Shown in pieces: positions 10,608 through 22,984 of a stretch of 64,000 nucleotides of DNA. The position numbers were made by a program, and so were the translations under genes. Source of the DNA: Rusavskia elegans (lineage: Eukaryota; Ascomycota; Lecanoromycetes; Teloschistales; Teloschistaceae); assembly GCA_011316305.1 (NCBI GenBank), contig SAUG01000072.1, positions 372,001-436,000 on the forward strand. Direction: 5' to 3'. How positions within the stretch are numbered: the first letter of the stretch is position 1; each line of letters begins with the position of its first letter. The notes below the pieces were generated by a model, which searched no databases, was not told the DNA's origin, and saw only the letters and a program-made list of their open reading frames with translations.

Positions 10608-13600
10608 ATGGCACCGCCGCCAGTTCCAGCCCGCTGTAAGATTAGCCCTCAAGCTTGTTTTGATAAAGTATTACTGACTTCAGTCTTTTAGACACTGTCA
10701 ACCAGATGACACTGAAGTGCACCGTCGAGGGCGCCGATGTTCAGAGCGAAGACAGCTGGCAATTGCTCAATGCTGCGAAGGGCCTGGTGCAGTCTAAAAA
10801 TGTCGGCCCCGTCGTCTTTGAGTATGCCTTGGTCGTATCTCAAAACGCGGGCAAAGGTGTAAGTTGCACGGTTACATGGGGGCCTGGTCAACTCAAAGGC
10901 GCACCCATTGTCCACCCCCCTCAAAAGTCAGGCGCTCCGATCAGAATCGAGATTGAGGTTGGCACGGGCTCCCTTGAAATAAAGGTAAGTAGTTTCCGGA
11001 GCTCCTTTACACCAGTCCGACTTGGCGTTGCAGCTATCACGGCCATGATACTCCCTCGACGATTCTAATGCAGTCAAACTGACACTATCTGCTACAGGGC
11101 GATCCAAATCAAGCCAACCAGCTGCCCCTCGCCAAGCACTATGCAGCGATGAAGCACGTGAGGCTGGAAGCTAAGTCCTCGAGCTTCCAACCTCCGAAAG
11201 GCTCGTGGAAATACGACGCTGCAGTGACTGTCGGGCACCTTAAGGCCCACCTAACCGGCAATGTCTATCAGGATGTCAACAATGCCTGGCACAGGATAGT
11301 CAACAAGGACCGGAAAGCTCTGGCGGCTGAAGCACAGGCCGATAGGAAATGTCTTGGTGGTCTCGAGGGTATCAGAATTGAGACTGTGCGTGGCAGGACA
11401 GCCAACATCTTGCTCGTCAAGGTTTTCCGTGCCGAGGCTTCCAAGGATGAGGTAAGTTTCTCATAATCCAGTATCATTTTGCAGCTACCACTGGCAATTT
11501 AAGCATTCGATACTGCAATTGACAGATTGTTGTATTGATCGCATGCTGACTCCGAAATTTACTGTAGGGCACCCACTATGACCCTGAAAGTACCTTTGGG
11601 CAGTCATATATCGTAACCGCTCCCGAGACGTTTCCATCGGACAAGAAGGCAATGAAGGCCCACCCAATTCCAAGCGGTGAAACTTTGGGATGGCAGATTG
11701 ATGTTGCCAAGGAGTCTGATACTGATGACTCGAATGCTCTTTTCGTCGGGGCCATACAGAATTTCATCGCCGTCCCTGACATGGGCAATTTCGTGGGCAA
11801 GAAGGAGTCGAAAGTCTCCCTCGAGCCTATCTTCAACAACGTGCAGAACGTAAGATCCGCTATCCCGTAAGGAATGAGATAGTAAAAAATGCTGACTCCG
11901 AATTTGCTAGGGTCGAGCGGTTCGTTCTCAGACCAAGTATAACGAGGATCTCGTTCTTGCGTCCAAGGCGGCCCATGGCTTTGACGTTCTGCCCAAGCAG
12001 CTCGACCGGGTCAAGTCGAAGCTGCCGATGGAGATGCTCTTTGCCGATATGAAATGCGACCAGGCCAAGAACACGCTGCTGGAGACGGATGGGGTCCAGC
12101 TTACGCCCGAGATAATCGCTGAGCTGAACGAGTCCCAGCAGTCGTCGGTGGAGATGGCCTTGAGATCGAAGGTATCTGTGATCGTTGGCCCTCCAGGTAC
12201 CGGCAAATCCAGAACGCTCGCCGGACTCATCTGCTACCTGCTCTCGGAAAAGGCAGAGAAGGTTGCCGCTTGTGCCACACAGAGTAAGTTATAGTCGCCA
12301 TGCTCCCCTTACCTGCGCTTTCATACCTCAGACATGGCGGTATATTGTCATTGCTTTCAACGAATCCAGGCTAATTGGTATTCCTCGTAGATCAAGCGGT
12401 GAACGAGCTGCTGTCAGCTTGCATTCTGATGTGGCGTAAGCTAAGGCCCAACGAGCCGCTTCCTTTCCTTCGGTTCTTCTCGGAAGGTATGATCGCAAAG
12501 CAATATGAAGCCAACGATCGCGCGACCCTGGGCATGGCATGCCACATCCAAAGTCTTCGTCTGGAGCTGGCCAACAAGAAACAAATCCAGTTTCAAAGCT
12601 TCCTGCAAGGCGTCCGTGATCTTGAGATACACGGACGGATCCTTAGCCTCGACCTGCGAGAGGAATATGCAAAGCAGGCGAAGACTTTGACGGATGATCT
12701 CCTTCAAACCCGCAATGTTTTATTCGTCACCTTGGCTTCTTCCTCCGCGGCGCCTCTCTACAAGGAGGACGAGAATGGCGCTGCAGTCAAGTACTACCAG
12801 GCGACTACCATCGTTTGCGACGAGGCCGGTACTGTTTTGAGACCGTTTCTCCTCATCGCCTGCATGTCTTTCCTTGCTGCGCTGCGTCTTGTTCTGGCGG
12901 GCGACCCTAATCAACTAGGGCCCGTCATCAAGTCCGCGGATGCAAAGGCGATATGGGCCGAGATTTACTTGTCCTCGGTACTTGAAACGTATATATCCAC
13001 CCAATATTAAAGTCGCTAACGGGGATTCTATATAGGTTATTCGGAGAAAGTTCCCGAATAAGATGCTTAACGTACAGCATCGCATGCATGACGAGCTCTA
13101 CACCCATCTCATCTATTGCATCTACAAGGGTGTCATGATCCACTCCGCCAACAAGACTAGTGATGCCATGAATGGGGGATCTTCATTCCTCACCAACCTG
13201 CGCAGCTCGCCAATTCGGGCCACCACGAACGATGGTGACTCATACGTGCTGGACTCTTTCCTGCATTTCATCGATGTTGATGGACAGCAGGCAAAGCAAC
13301 ACAATGGTAGCAGCCGGAATATTAAGGAAGCACTGGCCGTCGACGCTATGGTACGCGCCATGATCGCCCGCGGAGTTCCCAAGAAGGACATCGGCGTCAT
13401 GACCGGCTACAAGGCCCAGAAAGCGGAGCTGAAACGACTCGCCAAGGCAAATGGCTGGGATGACATCGAGATCATCTGTACCGTGGATGCCTCCCAAGGC
13501 GGCCAGTTCAAGATTGTCGTCTTTTCCCTGGTGACGACCGAACCCTATCTACGTATGATCTCCCTTGACTACGTATGACTAAGATGATAGACGCTAATGG

Positions 13601-14347
13601 AAAATTCAGCGCACTTCATGGGCCAGAAGTCAAGAGCGTGTGTCGGCACCTCACGACAGCAGGAGGCTGTAAGTCCTCTTTCCCGCGAGTCGTAAGACAC
13701 GTTTCAAAATTTGGCCACAAACTCAAAGATCAAATGCTGACTCTGAAATATACTAGCTCTATATCGTCGGCAAGAAATCTTACTGGTGGAAACGGCCCAT
13801 GACCGCCGGCCATCAATTCAATAGGATCAATATGCACAAAATCCTAAGCTTTATGGCACGCCGCGCTCGACAGGTTGGTCGGTCTTTTGTTGTCCGGCCT
13901 GAAGGAATCTTACCTGGCCCTGGGGACGATCTGCCTGAAATCGAGATCGATCTCGAGCGAACGACCCTCGCCGATAATCCCGAAGACAACCCCGCCGTCG
14001 CCGAAGACGATAATGAGCCCGAGGTCCCTTCCGCTTTCACGGAAGATCCGGCCGCTGTCGCCGGCGATCTATCTAAACTCGAGGAAGCCAAGCAAGGCCT
14101 CGAAGATACGGAAGCAGCGGCGGCGAGTGCCATAGAAAAGAGGAAAAAAGAGCTGGCCAGGGTATTTAGCGAGATGGAAGACGCCGGTGATGAAGGTCGT
14201 TTCGCAGAGAGAAAGCGGCGCCAGACGGCGATTGCGGTCCTGAAAGATGATCAGTTGGACGTGCTTGTTCCCCTGCGAGAAGGTGTGAATATGCAGGACG
14301 CTTTAGTATTGATGGCGAAGGAGGCGGACGAAGCTTTTGGTTTGTAG
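10608..14347 (+). CDS. UPF1-like superfamily 1 helicase
   Basis: Nine predicted exons: 10608-10635, 10692-10984, 11098-11451, 11568-11849, 11911-12283, 12391-12977, 13036-13552, 13610-13668, 13757-14347. Phase is kept at every junction, giving about 1027 aa. Helicase motifs follow in order: Walker A GPPGTGKS (about residue 412), DEAG box (586), GDPNQLGPV motif III (614), NVQHRMH motif IV (653), TVDASQGGQFKIVVFSLV motif V (about 788) and VGTSRQQEALYIVG motif VI with its Arg (about 823). This order is typical of the UPF1-like SF1 group, which unwinds RNA or DNA with ATP. The first ~400 residues match no domain I recognise. The last ~190 are acidic and then helical (EKRKKELARVFSEMEDAG). It is not UPF1 itself, since no CH zinc domain is seen. 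The role is unknown; RNA surveillance or silencing is possible. Confidence 0.88.
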
Positions 14348-14425
14348 TTGTTTGACTTTTCTTATTTCCGCCACATAGGCTCGATCTCGGAGATAATCAT
14401 CAAAGTACAACACGGATGAAAAAGA

Positions 14426-15333
14426 TCATTGATCGAAGAATGACGAACCCGACAGCCCTTCCTTACACATCATCCTCTTGGCTCTTTCGAACAACTCCAA
14501 AATTCCATCAAAAAAAAAACCCCCCTCAGATTTAAGCATACATACCCCCACCCCCATCTCCTTCATCACCGCACCCCTATCCCTACCCTCTTCTCCGTAC
14601 TCAATCCACTCCTCACCCCATCTCCCCCAGGCCCTCTCCCCTAACCCACTCACTCCCGCTCTTCCCTTCCACCCCTCCGTCGCCTCCTCCCAACCACATT
14701 CCTAACCTCAACCAACGACCTCCCTCCCCTCACCGCTCCCCCATCATTAACACCCGGCGTCAACTCCCGACTCGCCGGTGCAAGCCCCTCAATCTGGCGA
14801 CGTTGTCCCTCAAACCCCATCTCCCCAAGACCGTAACCTGGGCCATCATTCCGCATATGCATATCGCCCTCGCATTCATGACGAATGTTCCCATTCCCAT
14901 TCCCATTCGCATTCCCATTGACATTATGACCCGCCATCGCAGCCCTCGACATCGCCACCGGCTGATCAGCAGCGCTAGTTCCACTTAACACGACAGGGAC
15001 AGCGACATCCACATCCCCCTCCAACCCCCGAAAAACACTCCGCACGCTCCCCGGCGCCGGTAGATGTCGATACGCCGTCTGCAGCGGGAGGTCGTGCCAC
15101 TGGCGCTCTGTAAGGGGTGCGGGCGGGTGGCAGATTGTGCAGGCTGGTTGGCGTGAGGAGGGGGATGGGGGGATGAGAGTTGTGTTGTGCGTGTGGTCTG
15201 TTGTGTGTTAGAGTTCGTGGTGTGATAAGGAGAGGAGAGGAGGACTTGGGTTGTTATGAACGAGGCTGCATTTGAGGTCCATTGGTTCTGTATGGCCGCA
15301 GGGGAGGGCCCAGCAGCGTTGTTCGCAAGGCAT
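14426..15333 (-). CDS. Small Cys-rich hypothetical protein
   Basis: Predicted exons are 15333-15246, 15197 to about 14760, and 14701-14426. The protein opens with MPCEQRCWALPCGHTEP and, after the first intron (branch CTAAC, acceptor ACAACAG), continues with ACTICHPPAPLTERQWHDLP and LQTAYRHLPAPGSV. These Cys and His residues could bind zinc. A low-complexity Asn/Gly run (NVNGNANGNGNGN) comes from a CATTCC-type simple repeat near 14885-14925. The C-terminal exon reads GVSGLGERAWGRWGEEW and ends in SSFFDQ. The donor sites of both introns are weak (GTCCTC; GTTAAT or GTGAGG), so edges are uncertain. No family is recognised. It converges on the helicase gene, with only about 80 bp between stop codons. 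Confidence 0.6.
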
Positions 15334-15463
15334 GGTTTGGTTGTTTGGAGGGATGGGGTGGGGATAATGGTGACTGAGTGGATGGAGGGGGTGGGGGGGT
15401 TGTTTGCTGGTAGGATGGGAGATGGAATTTTGAATTGGATTTGGAAATGGAGAGGATAGAGAA

Positions 15464-16085
15464 CTGGAAAGGAAAGAAGAATTAACGGAACAGGATTGAT
15501 GAGTGGTTATATACTGTGACCCGCGTAAAGTGTTGATAGCGCATGTCTGCTTCCTTTCACTCTAACAGAAAAGCTTATTCAACAATGAAAGTGCTGTACA
15601 CCTACGGGCTCAATACAATGGTATCAGTTAACTGTGTCACGCTTCCATTGTATCGTGTTCCTTTGGCCGCCAGGCATTACTAATATGAAGCTCATTACAA
15701 GAAAACTCGCCAAGAGAGTAGGTTTTTGTATGTAAGACGCAGGAAGCTATTAATTATGCTATCAAGTCCGAAGAGGACTGTTGAGAGAAGCACATCTCGT
15801 GGTTACCGAATATGATTTAATTGCTTGATATTTGTGTAATGGCAATTTGACATAACCTACCTTCAGATGTGTGCTCTCCTCAAATGAAGCGTGTATAGTG
15901 AGGCATGACATGACCTACCTTCAGCTGTGTGCTCTCCTCCAATAAAACGTGTATAGTGAGGCGTGACAGGTTTATGTACATGAAGCGGTAGCCACCCGCA
16001 GACAGTTTATGTATACCACATACAACTGTCTAGTCGAACTGCGAGTAGCCTGATCTTGAGCCGTCTTGATGTAGTTGACATCTTC
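15464..16085. other. Intergenic region with a 58-bp duplication
   Basis: It lies downstream of the homeodomain gene (minus strand) and upstream of the Cys-rich gene. Apart from the tandem duplication at 15848-15963 I see nothing in it. Confidence 0.6.
15848..15963. repeat. 58-bp tandem duplication
   Basis: Copies at 15848-15905 and 15906-15963 share CCTACCTTCAG, TGTGTGCTCTCCTC and CGTGTATAGTGAGGC and differ at about seven bases. It lies about 120-240 bp past the stop codon of the homeodomain gene, possibly in its 3' untranslated region. Confidence 0.85.
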
Positions 16086-17976
16086 TTATTCAGGCCATTC
16101 TTCGATATGGCCTGGCCGAGGTGTAGCATTGCACTCGTTGTAACTCGAGCCCACTATTGCATGGCCCTGGAACTGATGGTGGTATGGTTGTTGCGCCTGA
16201 TAAGGTGAAAGAACTTGCGAATGCAACCACAGCTGATCTGTGGTTGGACCTTGGCCATAGTCGAGCGTAGCTGTGAAGCCAGCCTCGCCAGGTGGGTAAG
16301 GGGTCGTCCAGTCCGGTAGATAGAAATCTATAGGCGCCGCCAGTGGCGCACTCTGCACTTGTCGTACCGGCCGACTATGCTGTATTTGTGATGGAGCACC
16401 GAGTGATCCATACATTCGTTGTCCTGTCATGTCAATTGAGCATGACGGGGAGTATCCACCAGTATCGAAATTCGGGTCGATCCAAGCAGTACGGTTCGCT
16501 CCGAAGGCCTCCTTGACTTGCTGTGTCGAGTGTGACAGGTTATAATTAGGATTGCTTCCAGGGGCGATGCCACTAGGGGTGATGAAGGTTTGCTGAGGGT
16601 ATGGGTGAGGTTGACCTATGTGAGACGAAGTGCCTGGGTCATATCTGTTCTGCTCAACCGGCTTTGCAGTATGAGATATCGGAAATGCAGAAGATCCCGC
16701 CCTTGACCGGACTAATCCCTGTTGTAATGGAGATCCGTGGCGGCGCCAAGGTGTCTGATGGATTGTGGGGAAGCTGCTGGAGCGGGTGAATGACCCAGAA
16801 GCCCTGGGACTGGTACCCTGTGAGGTAGATGGGGTGAAGAAGTGAGACCTCTCTGATGAAGGCGAGATGGGAGATATAGTCTCGGACACTGGGAACGAAG
16901 TGTCAATAAAGCTCGATAACACGCTGGTTGGCGATATGTTGCCATCGTTCTCCTCCGCAAGGCTCAGTCTACCCGTAGTAAGCGGCCTCCTCATATCATA
17001 CTCGGGGTGCGACATGTGGAAGAAAGAGGAAGATCCGCCTAGATTTCCATGCCTCGGTGCATCGTACGCATAGTTCAGAGCTTGGGCAGTGTCAAAGTCT
17101 GCTGGTAGTGCTCGAGACTTCAACATGCTCTCCTGATCGTCGACGGTGAGTCGCTTGAGCTTAGCCCTGCTGTTGTCGCTGTTAGTATTCGTCTCAGATC
17201 ATGTCAGTGGTGTCAATACATACCGATTTTGGAACCAGACTTGAACTTGGCGAGGGCTAAGGCCGGGAATCTCTCTCGACAAGCGTTCGCGTTGCGCGGC
17301 GTCCGGATGCGCCTGCCGTGCAAATTCACTCATAAGGAAACGCGTCTGATTATGTGTCAATCTGTGCAAGGTCAGCAAAGGGTGGTCATCACCTTCATTA
17401 GCAGACAAACCTGAATCGTTTCATTTTGCGTTTTTCAGCTCGTCGTTCAGCAGCTGTCTTTGGCACGTCACCGGGACTTTGTCCTTCATCTTCCCCTGAT
17501 CCCGTTGAAAGGTCGTCATCCTCGTACTCATTTCCCTGGCTGGCAGGCGGTGATGGTCTTGGTTCGCCAGGTATTACTGCGGCTGTTTGCCTTGTTGTCT
17601 GATTGTAAGAATCTGACTGAGCCGCCGAATGTGGATTGGTATTGTCATCCTTGAAGAACGTAGATGACCATGCCAGCTGCTGGGAATCCTGGTGTTCGGA
17701 CAAGTTGTTCGATACGTCCAGTGCATGATGACTTTCTTGAGCTGGAGGAATGTTGAGGTTAATGGTGTCCGCTTGTTGAATCCACATGCTATCTTCATCG
17801 TATGCCTGAGCGAAATTGGGTCTCGCCCCCCTTAGGGGCATTGACCGCTCTTTTTGTACGTCTGACCAGCGTCCATCTTCTCGTGGGAGAAGATGCTGGT
17901 CCATCTCAGGAGAGCTTGGCGGAGAGAGCAATGATCCGTTGGGTTTACCTCCAAGATAAGGCACATGTGCATTCAT
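16086..17976 (-). CDS. htf1: Homeodomain transcription factor, Htf1 type
   Basis: Three exons (17976-17411, 17361-17224, 17169-16086) in phase give about 595 aa. The homeodomain spans residues about 179-243: KRKMKRFRLTHNQTRFLM in helix 1, LSREIPGLSPRQVQVWFQNR in helices 2-3, then RAKLKRL. Both introns lie inside the homeodomain. The segment after it (ALPADFDTAQALNYAYDAP) resembles the conserved post-homeodomain stretch of fungal Htf1/HbxA proteins. The N-terminus is acidic and Ser-rich; the C-terminus is rich in Pro, Gln, Ser and Tyr, as in activation regions. Htf1 in related fungi controls conidiophore and phialide formation, so a nuclear role in asexual development is inferred. The first ATG after an in-frame TTG was chosen as start. 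The very long upstream gene-free region suggests complex control. Confidence 0.88.
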
Positions 17977-20900
17977 CGCTGATCCAGAGTCAATGCTCTT
18001 CAAACATCCAGTAGCCTGCGTGACTCGAGACGAATCAGATGAGTTCCATTCAGTAGCATCTCAAGACTATGCCGACTCGTTCTTGTTCTGAGGTTTGCTG
18101 AGCCACCGTGAGATCTGTAGTCAAGGTATCGTTTGGCCAGCAGTAATGTCTCTCAAGGCTCCCTCGGGCATCGGCGGATATGGTGCTGAAGACGTGGGGA
18201 TCGAAACGGTTGTGACGTGCAGTCCTGATACAGATCTGGATATCCAACCCAGCTGTATAACAAGATGATATCTTTCAAGGACAGGTAGCTATTCAGTTGA
18301 CGCGAAGAAGCCAGCAGCTGATGCCGATAATAGACGGTGTATGCTGTGCTCGCTTTCACAACTAAGGACATGTATCAGCCTGACATTGCCTTCAGGATCA
18401 GTAATGGGTGAAACGGAGAAGCCCCTGTACCTACCATGGATCATCAGCACTTATCAGAGACTACTCCGCTGGGAAGTATATATGAGATAGGTGCTGTTAA
18501 GACAGAGATGATCTGATGGTCACAGGTAGAATAACTTAAGTGAATGGAAGGAGATCGACCGCTGTCTCATGGCACGAAAATCGCCTGCCTCGTTCTAAAC
18601 GAAAAGTCATGGGATGCCGATTGATGGAGATGGCCGTCCCACAAGCATATCTTGTACCCCTCAGAACAGCTTATCCTCTGAGCATGGATCACAGACTCTA
18701 GCGGGGTCAAGGGCCTGGGGACACGGCGAGTAGCGTCAAGATTCTAGGCAAAGACCTGTCGACGCCCTTGAAAGATTACATCAGGAACGGACTTTGATGT
18801 TTAAGACTCGGACGTGGGATATTTTTAGCCGTCGGCAACCAGTCTGCTTTCTCCGATTTCCATATCGGTGCTCGCTGATTGAATGCTCCTTACGAGAGAC
18901 TTTTATTCCCAGAGCAGAGGAGAAATTCAACCGGGCACCATGTGGAGGCTAAGACGAGGTTGAGGGAACGCACCAAGAATTGCGTGCCTCGTAAGTATGC
19001 ATGGGTAACCGTGTGACCAACTACGGAAGCAAAGATCTACTCCCCGTCCTTCCGGCTCCCTACTTCCAGGTGCATGACGAGCGAGGGGGTGAGTAGTCAA
19101 AGCAATGCTTACTTCTGGGGGGCCTGTTTGATTGTTATTTCTTAGTACTGTCAATCGCCGGGAGAGCTCCGCGGTCTAGCTGTACGATACTGCTAGTTTA
19201 CGTACCGAGGGCCTGTGATAGGAGAGAACGATTAGTGTCAGTTAAAGAAGAACTATATTAAGACCCCCGATCTGATCGACAGCACTAAGAAAACAACAAT
19301 AATTCAGGGGTTATAACAGTAAGTCGCCTTGCCGCCGCCCTTTCTCAGCAATGAATCATCTTTCGTTGCTCATGCTCACAGCCTCACCTCACCCTCACGG
19401 AGATGCAGACATGCAGCTGGTCAACCCACCTCGCTAAGAAACTCTCCCGACGGACCTCGGTGACACGGTACTGGATGCAGACCAGAAAGCAGGATGAGAA
19501 GACTTTGGAGGAGAGCCGGCATCAAGGCCGAGCATTGGGGATAATGCTGAGTGGTGACTACCGGTAGCTGAAGCAGTGTGATGTACCTGCTTTTACCTGG
19601 ATCATCTCGGTTAGAGGGAGAAAGGAGCAGCTTGCGTATGTTACAAGCACGTGCCGTCAGATGCATGGGTGGCAGCGGACGTTGCGGGATGTGGCGTGGA
19701 TTATAATAATCACAGGAATAGGTGGAGTCTGGTTGGCTGTAGAGACAAGGTTGCGCCGTTGTGCCTTCCCACGATCCCATCATCCTTGCTAGTGGATGTA
19801 TAACCGTTGAAATGACAAATGTTTCAGGCCTCGTGACAATGGGACGGACTGGAGTATCCGTAGTGCCCTCGACTCGAATTGTATGTTCGGTCGAGCATAC
19901 GGTCCGCGCCGTGACTTCTACGGGAGCTGATATCCACCGATTTGACGTTGCTGGTATGTAGACTTGTGTAAGATCGATGATGCAGAATGCCTCGGACATG
20001 GCAGCGGTTTCTCATGCACTTACCTGTAGATTCAAGCTAACCGCTACTGGGCTTCGATATTCTTGGACCATCCGAGAGGAACAGGGGGCTTCGAAGCGAA
20101 TGCTGGTATGGGAAAACTGTGATGACTACCGCCACTCTTCTTTGCAACGATGCTATGAAATGTTGATGTTGCAAATGTGCAAGCCATGTTGGAGATCGGT
20201 GCTAGAGCTGAAACCTTGATCGAGGTCCTCACCCCCACACCTCATCTTGTTTACAGGAGCCGGACGGTCTAACTTTCTAAGCATGAAGTGAGTGATCGTT
20301 TAGTGACAATAATAGGGCGCTTAGTGTGGGTGGCGATTGAATTGGTGGAGGCTGGTGAGGGGGTTCCACTCGTGGATGGCCGCAACCGAGATGAAAGGGT
20401 GAAGGCCCCTGTCACCGCTCTATAATAGTGCATAATGCAGGTACCTGGATGTAGTAGTCCGTACAGACAACCTCCAGCACCGTTGACAACAAGGGACACC
20501 AGACTCGGAGCTTGTGAGATGGTGCGACGACACAGCACAATCGGATTGATGCAGCTGTCAAGAGCGCTGGCGTCGTACGATTGAGGATGGCTTGGTCCTG
20601 ATCGGGACGATTGACATCCGCGAACATCCATGTAGTGCCACCATCCCTCGGATTACTGCTTATGGAATGTTGTGCTGATACCGGAACTGGCTGCTGAAGT
20701 GCCACCAGGCTGCGGCGCAACCACGATGGCTCGGTGCAAAAGATCGAGATTCTTCAACGTGGTGGTTGAAATAACCTATGGCGCTAGACCGAGCGTGGCG
20801 CATTCAATGGCCACCTCAGACCAGACGAAAGGTCGGTGGAACTTGACATGCGGTCCGCCGTACTTTTCGATTGATTGATCATCGGGCTCCTTGTCCAGAT

Positions 20901-22007
20901 CCGTGGAACACAGGCTGCTTGCTGTTGATCTGCCCGTACAGCTCGAATGGAGAGAGGAGTCACAACACCAATAATTCCAGCTCCATGGACCTGTCAAGCT
21001 CCCATGGACCCCCTCTGCGTTGCCAACGGCGAGTCTTAAGCAAAGGCGGTTTCCGATTACGTTTTATCATCGGCGCAAGCAAAGGCACTACCTCATCGAC
21101 CCTCGAGGTTCACTGTTCGACGTCTCGCCTCCAAGTCGTTGTGAAAAAGACAGGCACCCTTGCTGTATGCAGTTGTCGCCCCTGGACTGTTTTCGATGCC
21201 TTCATCTGAGTGCGTGACCGTTGTGTCGACATAGCCTGATGCAGAATTCCAGAAAATCGTGAATCGTGCCGTCCTACGCTGCTAACGCCGGTGCTTGTCT
21301 CGAGCCACTCGGACTTCTGCAGTAGGATTCTTCTTGTCGAATTTCTCCATGGAGGCAGTGTTACATTCGAATGGGTGGGTACCCGCTGAACTTGATGAAT
21401 GAAAACCATCATATCATATCCGCACTTCTTCCTGTGACAGAGTCCAGTGTGCTATAAGTCACGCCTCTGACGGCGCGTACAGAGGCTTGAGAAAAAGATG
21501 GTATAAATAATGAAAAATTGTCATCGTTCTCGGTTCGTCGGTGTACCCTAAGCCGGGGACTTTAAGAGTGAGAATGTCTCCCGCGTCGGAATCGTAGCTG
21601 GGATTTCCTCTGCGACTTGGCTGAGGCTTTACCTCGGCGAATCTTTTTGTCTTCTAGAGGTCGTGACTTCAAATCCCTCGATCTGCAATCTTTTAACTTG
21701 GGAGGGGGAGTTCCTTCTATTGATATACCACAGTACCTCACTGTGCATCAGTCATCCTCATCCAGCCGTGTTGACCTCGTCACTACGATGGGATGCCTTA
21801 TTTGGCTCATTGGTTTAGTGTAGGCTGTTACTCGTTCACTCGTTGGAGATATGGCCTGTCACAAAAATCCACATTGGAGTCTCGCTGCGTATATAAGTCA
21901 TGCAAAAGCACACGGCAAGTCAAAGGAAGAAAGCCAGAATTCGACGTCCAAACACAACGGTCCCATCTTTGTATTCGATTCGCTAACCTGAACGTTCTGA
22001 TCCCATC
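17977..22007. other. 4-kb gene-poor region upstream of two divergent genes
   Basis: No intact gene is convincing. Minus-strand frames at 19421-19999 and 20269-20720 contain Thr/Val-rich phrases (for example SAPVEVTARTVCSTEHTIRV) like those of fungal mucin-type surface proteins. They are short, interrupted and lack a clear start. The part next to 17976 probably holds the long leader and control region of the homeodomain gene. A TATA-like GTATATAAG lies at about 21889, about 115 bp before the next plus-strand gene. Confidence 0.5.
19421..19999 (-). pseudogene. Possible remnant of a Thr/Val-rich surface-protein gene
   Basis: The frame is open for 192 codons. Its first third reads as a Thr/Val/Ile-rich repeat-like segment (VEGTTDTPVRPIVTRPETF, VISTVI). 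An acceptor-like TTACACAAG at about 19967 precedes VYIPATSNRW and a GTAAGTGC donor lies at about 20024. The later part loses this character. I cannot assemble a complete gene, and the plus strand is also open here, so this is weak. Confidence 0.2.
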
Positions 22008-22658
22008 ATGCCACCCCTACCAAGCAACGACTCCCACTCCCAAGACGACAAACTCAGGTTCCCCAGCCACACGCCCAAAAACTGGGGACCCGAGCAAGAC
22101 ACCCATCTCGCCCACCACTGGCAAGACCTCATCAGCAGCGAAGCCCTCGACAACTTCAAACACAGCATCTCCCAACTCCGCTTCCCTGGCGATCCCAGCA
22201 CCCAAGTCCACCCCCTCTCCTACGACCTCCACTTCCTCCACGACCGCCTCTCACACCTCCTCGGACCCTGCAGACACGAGTCCTCATTCGCTGACCCAAA
22301 TGGCAACAGGTATTTCCACTCCCACTGGCCCCGCATCCAGCGCAGCGACTGGCGTTTCATATGCTTGAACTGTCGGACCGACCATCCCATCATATTCATG
22401 CACCACTTGACCACAAGAGTGCGATGCGGTCATTGCGGGTGCGAGACCATATATCGTTTCGAGATGGTGGCGAAGGGGTATTTGGTCAGGTATGGGAGTG
22501 TGCAGCTTGGGCATCAGTTGAGGCGGAAAGCGATTTTGGGGATGAATGTTCAATGCCCGGAACCGAAGAATTTTGGCCAGTTTTGTGGGGTCAGGAAGTT
22601 TCAGTCGGCTGAAAAGGTGCAGGTAGATATAGTAGATTGTTCTGCTTTATTATTTTGA
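22008..22658 (+). CDS. Hypothetical protein with zinc-ribbon-like Cys pairs
   Basis: A single-exon frame of 216 aa starts with ATG at 22008. The N-terminal half is polar (GPEQDTHLAHHWQDLISSEA). The centre has FICLNCRTDHP and RVRCGHCGCETIYR, that is, two Cys pairs spaced like a zinc ribbon, followed by QLRRKAILGMNVQCPEP. The family is not recognised. A TATATAAG box lies about 115 bp upstream. C-rich codon use in the first half and loss of it in the second half is seen but not explained. Confidence 0.65.
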   Translation: MPPLPSNDSHSQDDKLRFPSHTPKNWGPEQDTHLAHHWQDLISSEALDNFKHSISQLRFPGDPSTQVHPLSYDLHFLHDRLSHLLGPCRHESSFADPNGNRYFHSHWPRIQRSDWRFICLNCRTDHPIIFMHHLTTRVRCGHCGCETIYRFEMVAKGYLVRYGSVQLGHQLRRKAILGMNVQCPEPKNFGQFCGVRKFQSAEKVQVDIVDCSALLF

Positions 22659-22984
22659 AATGCATTGAGTCCCTCCAGGTGGGTATGAGAGGTGGCTGTG
22701 ATATGAGCTTCTTAGTGGAGGTCGTCGTAAAGTCCTTCGATCGTCCGTACTCTTCCCGAGACGACTCACCCAACGAGGTCCTGATGCCTGCTTCTGATCA
22801 TGCAATTAAGCTTCTCCTTTCAATTGTACGGCACTCAAATGATTGAGGATTTGCACTGTAGGACAAGGAATATGAAAGGTTCCTAAGGCTCAGAGGCGGT
22901 GACCGGCTAAGGAAATGAGAGAGCTTTATAGCAATTCTTGAGAAGCTTGACTGCGTCCGCCTTCTCCAACACGAATATCCCACA

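Noticed and set aside
21600..21690. Possible tRNA: TGGCTGAGG and CTTCAAATCC resemble A and B boxes
   Set aside because: No T-stem or acceptor-stem pairing can be formed around them.
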